The notes beneath the pieces were generated by a model. That model saw only the letters and a list, made by a program, of their open reading frames with translations. It did no database searches and was not told the origin of the DNA. Positions 54,840 through 64,000 of a DNA stretch of 64,000 nucleotides are shown here, in pieces (position 1 is the stretch's first letter; each line of letters starts with the position of its first letter). The translations under genes were made by a program, and so were the position numbers. This DNA comes from Bathymodiolus brooksi (taxonomy: Eukaryota > Mollusca > Bivalvia > Mytilida > Modiolidae). Location of the stretch: NCBI GenBank assembly GCA_963680875.1, contig OY804585.1:41647414-41711413 (forward strand). Reading direction: 5' to 3'.

Positions 54840-57800
54840 GTGATAGATAAACTAGATAATAGATAATCTTGTTGTATTATATAGTATCTGTGATAGATAA
54901 ACTAGATAATAGATAAACTTGTTGTACTATATAGTATCTGTGATAGATAAACTAGATAATAGATAATCTTGTTGTATTATATAGTATCTGTGATAGATAA
55001 ACTAGATAATAGATAAACTTGTTGTATTATATAGTATCTGTAATAGCTAGACTAGATAATAGATAAAATTGTTGTATTATATAGTATCTGTGATAGATAT
55101 ACTAGATAATAGATAAACTTGTTGTATTATATATTATCTGTGATAGATAAACTAGATAATAGATAACCTTGTTATATTATATATTGTTGTATTGTATAGT
55201 ATCCGTGATAGGTAAACTAGATAATAGATAAACCTGTTGTATTATATAGTATCTGTGATAGATAAACTGAATAATAGATAAACTTGTTGTATTATATAGT
55301 ATCTGTGATAGATAAAGTAGATAATAGATAAACCTGTTGTATTATATAGTATCTGTGATAGAAAAACTAGATAATAGATAAACTTGTTCTATTATATATT
55401 GTTGTATTGTATAGTATCTGTGATAGATAAACTAAATAATAGATAAACCTGTTGTTGTATTATATATTATCTGTGATAGATAAACTAGATAATAGATAAA
55501 CTTGTTATATTATATATTGTTGTATTGTATAGTATCCGTGATAGGTAAACTAGATAATAGATAAACCTGTTGTATTATATAGTATCTGTGATAGATAAAC
55601 TAGATAATAGATAAACTTGTTGTACTATATAGTATCTGTGATAGATAAACTACATAATAGATAATCTTGTTGTATTATATAGTATTTGTGATAGATAAAC
55701 TAGATAGTAGATAAACTTGTTGTATTATATAGTATCTGTGATAGATAAACTAGATAATAAATAAACTTGTTGTATTACATAGTATCTGTGATAGATAAAC
55801 TAGATAATAGATAAACCTGTTATATTGTATAGTATCTGTGATAGATAAACTAGATAATAGATAAAGTTGTTGCATTGTATAGTATCTGTGATAGATAAAC
55901 TAGATAATATATAAACTTGTTGTATTATATAGTATCTGTTATAGATAAACTAGATAATAGATAAACCTGTTGTATTATATAGTATCTGTGATAGAAAAAC
56001 TAGATAATAGATAAACTTGTTCTATTATATATTGTTGTATTGTATAGTATCTGTGATAGATAAACTAAATAATAGATAAACCTGTTGTTGTATTATATAT
56101 TATCTGTGATAGATAAACTAAATAATAGATAAACCTGTTGTTGTATTATATATTATCTGTGATAGATAAACTAGATAATAGATAAACTTGTTATATTATA
56201 TATTGTTGTATTGTATAGTATCCGTGATAGGTAAACTAGATAATAGATAAACCTGTTGTATTATATAGTATCGGTGATAGATAAACTGAATAATAGATAA
56301 ACTTGTTGTATTATATAGTATCTGTGATAGATAAACTAGATAATACATAAACTTGTTGTATTATATAGTATCTGTGATAGCTAGACTAGATAATAGATAA
56401 ACCTGTTATATTATATAGTATCTGTGATAGATAAACTAGATAATAGATAAACTTGTTGTATTATATATTATCTGTGATAGATAAACTAGATAATAGATAA
56501 ACCTGTTGTATTATATAGTATCTGTGATAGATAAACTGAATAATAGATAAACCTGTTGTATTATATAGTATCTGTGATAGATAAACTGAATAATAGATAA
56601 ACTTGTTGTATTATATAGTATCTGTGATAGATAAACTAGATAATAGATAAACTTGTTGTATTATATAGTATCTGTGATAGATAAACTAGATAATAGATAA
56701 ACTTGTTATATTATATATTGTTGTATTGTATAGTATCCGTGATAGGTAAACTAGATAATAGATAAACATGTTGTATTATATAGTATCTGTGATAGATAAT
56801 CTGAATAATAGATAAACTTGTTGTATTATATAGTATCTGTGATAGATAAACTAGATAATAGATAAACTTGTTGTATTATATAGTATCTGTGATAGCTAGA
56901 CTAGATAATAGGTAAAGTTGTTGTATTATATAGTATCTGTGATAGATAAACTAGATAATAGATAAACTTGTTGTATTATATATTATCTGTGATAGATAAA
57001 CTAGATAATAGATAACCTTGTTATATTATATATTGTTGTATTATATAGTATCTGTGATAGATAAACTAGATAATAGATAAACTTGTTGTATTATATAGTA
57101 TCTGTGATAGATAAACTGAATAATAGATAAACTTGTTGTATTATATAGTATCTGTGATAGATAAACTAGATAATAGATAAACTGTTGTATTATATAGTAT
57201 CTGTGATAGATAAACTTGTCATATTATGTATTGTTGTATTGTATAGTATCTGTGATAGATAAACTAGATAATATATAAACTTGTTGTATTATATAGTATC
57301 TGTGATAGATAAACTAGATAATAGATAAACTTGTTGTATTATATAGTATATGTGATAGATAAACTAGATAATAGATAAATTTGTTGTATTGTATAGTATC
57401 TGTGATAGATAAACTAGATAATAGATAAACCTGCTGTATCATATAGTATCTGTGATAGATAAACTAGATAATAGATAAACTTGTTGTATTATATAGTATC
57501 TGTGATAGATAAATTTGATAATAGATAAACTTGTTGTACTATATAGTATCTGTGATAGATAAACTAGATAATAGATAATCTTGTTGTATTATATAGTATC
57601 TGTGATAGATAAACTAGATAATAGAAAAACTTGTTGTACTATATAGTATCTGTGATAGATAAACTAGATAATAGATAATCTTGTTGTATTATATAGTATC
57701 TGTGATAGATAAACTAGATAATAGATAAACTTGTTGTATTATATAGTATCTGTGATTGCTAGACTAGATAATAGATAAAATTGTTGTATTATATAGTATC

Positions 57801-59515
57801 TGTGATAGATATACTAGATAATAGATAAACTTGTTGTATTATATATTATCTGTGATAGATAAACTAGATAATAGATAACCTTGTTATATTATATATTGTT
57901 GTATTGTATAGTATCCGTGATAGGTAAACTAGATAATAGATAAACATGTAGTATTATATAGTATCTGTGATAGATAAACTGAATAATAGATAAAATTGTT
58001 GTATTATATAGTATCTGTGATAGATAAACTAGATAATAGATAAACTTGTTGTATTATATAGTATCTGTGATAGATAAACTAGATAATAGATAAACTTGTT
58101 GTATTATATAGTATCTGTGATAGATAAACTTATCATATTATGTATTGTTGTATTGTATAGTATCTGTGATAGATAAACTAGATAATATATAAACTTGTTG
58201 TATTATATAGTATCTGTGATAGATAAACTAGATAATAGATAAACTTGTTGTATTACATAGTATCTGTGATAGATAAACCTGTTATATTGTATAGTATCTG
58301 TGATAGATAAACTAGATAATAGATAAAGTTGTTGCATTGTATAGTATCTGTGATAGATAAACTAGATAATATATAAACTTGTTGTATAATATAGTATCTG
58401 TGATAGATAAACTAGATAATAGATAAACTTGTTATATTATATAGTATCTGTTATAGATAAACTAGATAATAGATAAACCTGTTGTTGTATTATATATTAT
58501 CTGTGATAGATAAACTAGATAATAGATAAACTTGTTATATTATATATTGTTGTATTGTATAGTATCTGTGATAGATAAACTAAATAATAGATAAACCTGT
58601 TGTTGTATTATATATTATCTGTGATAGATAAACTAGATAATAGATAAACTTGTTATATTATATATTGTTGTATTGTATAGTATCTGTGATAGGTAAACTA
58701 GATAATAGATAAACCTGTTGTATTATATAGTATCTGTGATAGATAAACTGAATAATAGATAAACTTGTTGTATTATATAGTATCTGTGATAGATAAACTA
58801 GATAATAGATAAACTTGTTGTATTATATAGTATCTGTGATAGCTAGACTAGATAATAGATAAACCTGTTATATTATATAGTATCTGTGATAGATAAACTA
58901 GATAATAGATAAACTTGTTGTATTATATATTATCTGTGATAGATAAACTAGATAATAGATAAACCTGTTGTATTATATAGTATCTGTGATAGATAAACTG
59001 AATAATAGATAAACCTGTTGTATTATATAGTATCTGTGATAGATAAACTGAATAATAGATAAACTTGTTGTATTATATAGTATCTGTGATAGATAAACTA
59101 GATAATAGATAAACTTGTTATATTATATAGTATCTGTGATAGATAAACTAGATAATAGATAAACTTGTTATATTATATATTGTTGTATTGTATAGTATCC
59201 GTGATAGGTAAACTAGATAATAGATAAACCTGTTGTATTATATAGTATCCGTGATAGGTAAACTAGATAATAGATAAACATGTTGTATTATATAGTATCT
59301 GTGATAGATAAACTGAATAATAGATAAACTTGTTGTATTATATAGTATCTGTGATAGCTAGACCAGATAATAGATAAAGTTGTTGTATTATATAGTATCT
59401 GTGATAGATAAACTAGATAATAGATAAACTTGTTGTATTATATATTATCTGTGATAGATAAACTAGATAATAGATAACCTTGTTATATTATATATTGTTG
59501 TATTGTATAGTATCC
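54840..59515. repeat. 6,625-bp unit, copy 2 (partial)
   Basis: This repeats 48,215-52,890. Just upstream, three extra 50-bp units (ACTAT and AATCTTG types) make the spacing 54,451 to 57,213 equal to 2,762 instead of 2,612. Private changes include AAATTTGATAATAG near 57,513 and GATAATCTGAATAATAG near 56,797. From 57,213 on it also matches 9,534 onward at +47,679. Confidence 0.85.
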
Positions 59516-62500
59516 GTGATAGGTAAACTAGATAATAGATACACCTGTTGTATTATATAGTATCTGTGATAGATAAACTGAATAATAGATAAACTTGTTG
59601 TATTATATAGTATCTGTGATAGATAAACTAGATAATAGATAAACTTGTTGTATTATATAGTATCTGTGATAGATAAACTTGTCATATTATGTATTGTTGT
59701 ATTGTATAGTATCTGTGATAGATAAACTGAATAATAGATAAACTTGTTGTATTATATAGTATCTGTGATAGATAAACTAGATAATAGATAAATTTGTTAT
59801 ATTATATAGTATCTGTGATAGATAAACTAGATAATAGATAAACTTGTTATATTATATATTGTTGTATTGTATAGTATCCGTGATAGGTAAACTAGATAAT
59901 AGATAAACATGTTGTATTATATAGTATCTGTGATAGATAAACTGAATAATAGATAAACTTGTTGTATTATATAGTATGTGTGATAGCTAGACTAGATAAT
60001 AGATAAAGTTGTTGTATTATATAGTATCTGTGATAGATAAACTAGATAATAGATAAACTTGTTGTATTATATATTATCTGTGATAGATAAACTAGATAAT
60101 AGATAACCTTGTTATATTATATATTGTTGTATTGTATAGTATCCGTGATAGGTAAACTAGATAATAGATAAACCTGTTGTATTATATAGTATCTGTGATA
60201 GATAAACTGAATAATAGATAAACTTGTTGTATTATATAGTATCTGTGATAGATAAACTAGATAATAGATAAACTATTTGTATTATATAGTATCTGTGATA
60301 GATAAACTAGATAATAGATAAACTTGTTGTATTATATAGTATCTGTGATAGATAAACTTGTCATATTATGTATTGTTGTATTGTATAGTATCTGTGATAG
60401 ATAAACTAGATAATATATAAACTTGTTGTATTATATAGTATCTATGATAGATAAACTAGATAATAGATAAACTTTTTGCATTATATAATATATGTGATAG
60501 ATAAACTAGATAATATATAAAGTTGTTGTATTGTATAGTATCTGTGAAAGATAAACTAGATAATAGATAAACCTGCTGTATCATATAGTATCTGTGATAG
60601 ATAAACTAGATAATAGATAAACTTGTTGTATTATATAGTATCTGTGATAGATAAACTAGATAATAGATAAACTTGTTGTACTATATAGTATCTGTGATAG
60701 ATAAACTACATAATAGATAATCTTGTTGTATTATATAGTATCTGTGATAGATAAACTAGATAATAGATAAACTTGTTGTATTATATAGTATCTGTGATAG
60801 ATAAACTAGATAATAGATAAACTTGTTGTATTACATAGTATCTGTGATAGATAAACCTGTTATATTGTATAGTATCTGTGATAGATAAACTAGATAATAG
60901 ATAAAGTTGTTGCATTGTATAGTATCTGTGATAGATAAACTAGATAATATATAAACTTGTTGTATTATATAGTATCTGTGATAGATAAACTAGATAATAG
61001 ATAAACTTGTTATATTATATAGTATCTGTTATAGATAAACTAGATAATAGATAAACCTGTTGTTGTATTATATATTATCTGTGATAGATAAACTAGATAA
61101 TAGATAAACTTGTTATATTATATATTGTTGTATTGTATAGTATCTGTGATAGATAAACTAAATAATAGATAAACCTGTTGTTGTATTATATATTATCTGT
61201 GATAGATAAACTAGATAATAGATAAACTTGTTATATTATATATTGTTGTATTGTATAGTATCCGTGATAGGTAAACTAGATAATAGATAAACCTGTTGTA
61301 TTATATAGTATCTGTGATAGATAAACTGAATAATAGATAAACTTGTTGTATTATATAGTATCTGTGATAGATAAACTAGATAATAGATAAACCTGTTGTA
61401 TTATATAGTATCTGTGATAGCTAGACTAGATAATAGATAAACCTGTTATATTATATAGTATCTGTGATAGATAAACTAGATAATAGATAAACTTGTTGTA
61501 TTATATATTATTAGTGATAGATAAACTAGATAATAGATAAACCTGTTGTATTATATAGTATCTGTGATAGATAAACTGAATAATAGATAAACCTGTTGTA
61601 TTATATAGTATCTGTGATAGATAAACTGAATAATAGATAAACTTGTTGTATTATATAGTATCTGTGATAGATAAACTAGATAATAGATAAACTTGTTATA
61701 TTATATAGTATCTGTGATAGATAAACTAGATAATAGATAAACTTGTTATATTATATATTGTTGTATTGTATAGTATCCGTGATAGGTAAACTAGATAATA
61801 GATAAACATGTTGTATTATATAGTATCTGTGATAGATAAACTGAATAATAGATAAACTTGTTGTATTATATAGTATCTGTGATAGCTAGACTAGATAATA
61901 GATAAAGTTGTTGTATTATATAGTATCTGTGATAGATAAACTAGATAATAGATAACCTTGTTGTATTATATATTATCTGTGATAGATAAACTAGATAATA
62001 GATAACCTTGTTATATTATATATTGTTGTATTGTATAGTATCCGTGATAGGTAAACTAGATAATAGATAAACCTGTTGTATTATATAGTATCTGTGATAG
62101 ATAAACTGAATAATAGATAAACTTGTTGTATTATATAGTATCTGTGATAGATAAACTAGATAATAGATAAACTTGTTGTATTATATAGTATCTGTGATAG
62201 ATAAACTTGTCATATTATGTATTGTTGTATTGTATAGTATCTGTGATAGATAAACTAGATAATATATAAACTTGTTGTATTATATATTATATGTGATAGA
62301 TAAACTAGATAATAGATAAACTTGTTGTATTATATAGTATATGTGATAGATAAACTAGATAATAGATAAATTTGTTGTATTGTATAGTATCTGTAATAGA
62401 TAAACTAGATAATAGATAAACCTGCTGTATCATATAGTATCTGTGATAGATAAACTAGATAATAGATAAACTTGTTGTATTATATAGTATCTGTGATAGA

Positions 62501-62554
62501 TAAACTAGATAATAGATAAACTTGTTGTACTATATAGTATCTGTGATAGATAAA
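59516..62554. repeat. Right-hand pass, matching 11.84-14.5 kb and 53.0-54.9 kb
   Basis: Anchors 59,676, 60,355 and 62,204 pair with 11,997, 12,676 and 14,525 at +47,679. From about 60.75 kb the sequence matches 53.0 kb onward at +7,753. Shared rare units are AACCTTGTTG (54,203 and 61,956), TATTATATGTGATAG (54,53x and 62,28x) and CTGTAATAGATAAAC (54,64x and 62,39x). Private changes are ATACACCTG near 59,540 and TATATAATATATG near 60,484. Confidence 0.83.
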
Positions 62555-64000
62555 CTAGATAATAGATAAACTTGTTGTACTATATAGTATCTGTGATAGA
62601 TAAACTAGATAATAGATAATCTTGTTGTATTATATAGTATCTGTGATAGATAAACTAGATAATAGATAAACTTGTTGTATTATATAGTATCTGTGATAGC
62701 TAGACTAGATAATAGATAAAATTGTTGTATTATATAGTATCTGTGATAGATATACTAGATAACAGATAAACTTGTTGTATTATATATTATCTGTGATAGA
62801 TAAACTAGATAATAGATAACCTTGTTATATTATATATTGTTGTATTGTATAGTATCCGTGATAGGTAAACTAGATAATAGATAAACCTGTTGTATTATAT
62901 AGTATCTGTGATAGATAAACTGAATAATAGATAAACTTGTTGTATTATATAGTATCTGTGATAGATAAACTAGATAATAGATAAACTTGTTGTATTATAT
63001 AGTATCTGTGATAGATAAGCTAGATAATAGATAAACTTGTTGTATTATATAGTATCTGTGATAGATAAACTTGTCATATTATGTATTGTTGTATTGTATA
63101 GTATCTGTGATAGATAAACTAGATAATATATAAACTTGTTGTATTATATAGTATCTGTGATAGATAAACTAGATAATAGATAAACTTTTTGTATTATATA
63201 GTATATGTGATAGATAAACTAGATAATAGATAAAGTTGTTGTATTGTATAGTATCTGTGATAGATAAACTAGATAATAGATAAACCTGCTGTATCATATA
63301 GTATCTATGATAGATAAACTAGATAATAGATAAACTTGTTGTATTATATAGTATCTGTGATAGATAAACTAGATAATAGATAAACTTGTTGTATTATATA
63401 GTATCTGTGATAGATAAACTAGATAATAGATAAACTTGTTGTACTATATAGTATCTGTGATAGATAAACTAGATAATAGATAATCTTGTTGTATTATATA
63501 GTATCTGTGATAGATAAACTAGATAATAGATAAACTTGTTGTACTATATAGTATCTGTGATAGATAAACTAGATAATAGATAATCTTGTTGTATTATATA
63601 GTATCTGTGATAGATAAACTAGATAATAGATAAACTTGTTGTATTATATAGTATCTGTGATAGCTAGACTAGATAATAGATAAAATTGTTGTATTATATA
63701 GTATCTGTGATAGATATACTAGATAACAGATAAACTTGTTGTATTATATATTATCTGTGATAGATAAACTAGATAATAGATAACCTTGTTATATTATATA
63801 TTGTTGTATTGTATAGTATCCGTGATAGGTAAACTAGATAATAGATAAACCTGTTGTATTATATAGTATCTGTGATAGATAAACTGAATAATAGATAAAC
63901 TTGTTGTATTATATAGTATCTGTGATAGATAAACTAGATAATAGATAAACTTGTTGTATTATATAGTATCTGTGATAGATAAACTAGATAATAGATAAAC
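62555..64000. repeat. 964-bp tandem duplication running off the right edge
   Basis: Bases 62,555-63,518 and 63,519-64,000 are copies at offset 964. GCTAGAC at 62,699 pairs with 63,663, and AACAGATAAAC at 62,761 pairs with 63,725. The first copy carries a private AAGCTAG at 63,018, where the second has AACTAG. The second copy is cut by the end of the window, so the array continues beyond it. Confidence 0.85.

Larger units (their letters stand above)
1..64000. repeat. Satellite array of ~50-bp AT-rich monomers filling the whole window
   Basis: Every line of the window is built from the same ~50-bp unit in head-to-tail order, with length variants of 34, 49, 53 and 65 bp. I found no inverted block, no foreign insertion, no transposon end and no unique flank. 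The standard monomer has 20 A, 19 T, 8 G and 3 C. The strand as given is therefore G-rich over C throughout, which also shows that the orientation never flips. Stop codons occur in every frame: the GATA half carries TAG/TAA on plus, and CTAG and TTAT give TAG/TAA on minus. Coding use is therefore excluded. Long satellite arrays like this are typical of eukaryotic heterochromatin; a centromeric role is possible but not shown. Gene-free stretches over 300 bp contain only this satellite, segment by segment as listed below. Confidence 0.98.

Noticed and set aside
1..64000. CRISPR-like regular direct repeats.
   Set aside because: There are no unique spacers: all 50 bp of each period are repeated, and there are no cas genes or leader.
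1..64000. Telomere or subtelomere repeat.
   Set aside because: The unit is 50 bp and has no TTAGGG, TTAGG or TTTAGGG type arrays. HOR structure fits satellite DNA better.
1..64000. tRNA, rRNA or other structured RNA genes, transposons or viral sequence.
   Set aside because: I saw no departure from the satellite monomer anywhere on either strand, so there is no room for such a feature.
1..64000. Identification with a named satellite or species.
   Set aside because: I do not recognise the monomer. A database search with the 311-360 unit would be decisive and could not be run.

Overview
The window is 64 kb of uninterrupted tandem satellite DNA. It holds no gene, RNA gene, mobile element or unique sequence that I can support. 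The building block is a 50-bp monomer (clean example at 311-360) with 20 A, 19 T, 8 G and 3 C, so 22% G+C. It repeats head to tail from base 1 to base 64000, always in the same orientation, which gives roughly 1,270 monomers. A gene-free array of this size points to constitutive heterochromatin (centromeric, pericentromeric, sex-chromosome or B-chromosome satellite) of a eukaryote assembled from long reads. The species cannot be told from the sequence, and I do not recognise the monomer as a named satellite family.

Each monomer has two halves. One is a GATA-rich half made of degenerate copies of TAGATAAAC; the other is a T/G-rich half around TTGTTGTATTATATAG. Monomers fall into recurring length and sequence classes: the 50-bp standard; 50-bp types with GAATAA, GCTAGAC, TGCTGTATCAT or TACTATATAGTA; a 65-bp type with a 15-bp internal duplication, most copies of which carry nearly the only CpG in the array; a 53-bp type with an extra GTT; a 34-bp type lacking 16 bp; and a 49-bp type carrying both the 16-bp loss and the 15-bp gain. 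The 49-bp type occurs 47 times by my reading and is a good ruler. Its spacings (1849, 1509, 1294, 1129, 679, 629, 864, 929, 914 and others) recur exactly, so the array is a nested higher-order repeat (HOR) rather than a simple satellite.

Layout (breakpoints judged by eye, about +/-30 bp): 1-2,486, left part with 2,076- and 4,455-bp offsets to later DNA; 2,487-11,094, first pass of the HOR, including a 1,444-bp tandem duplication at 7,430-10,351; 11,095-28,050, an 8,309-bp HOR unit in two full copies and a short third, each holding an inner 1,849-bp duplication; 28,051-40,355, rearranged partial copies of that unit with offsets 12,890, 3,416, 5,058 and 8,110 and a patchwork at 34,531-36,421; 40,356 to about 48,700, two tandem copies of a 4,157-bp unit; about 48,215-59,515, two copies of a 6,625-bp unit; 59,516-64,000, a further pass ending in a 964-bp tandem duplication that runs off the window. 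The left part (2.5-14.5 kb) and the right part (40.2-62.2 kb) are diverged passes of the same super-repeat in the same orientation. The middle is a separate local expansion.

Nothing here encodes protein. Any function would act through the DNA itself or its transcripts: chromatin, protein binding to the dense GATA motifs, or recombination. The longest open frame (72 codons, minus strand, 40188-40406) is a by-product of one substitution and is rejected as a gene.
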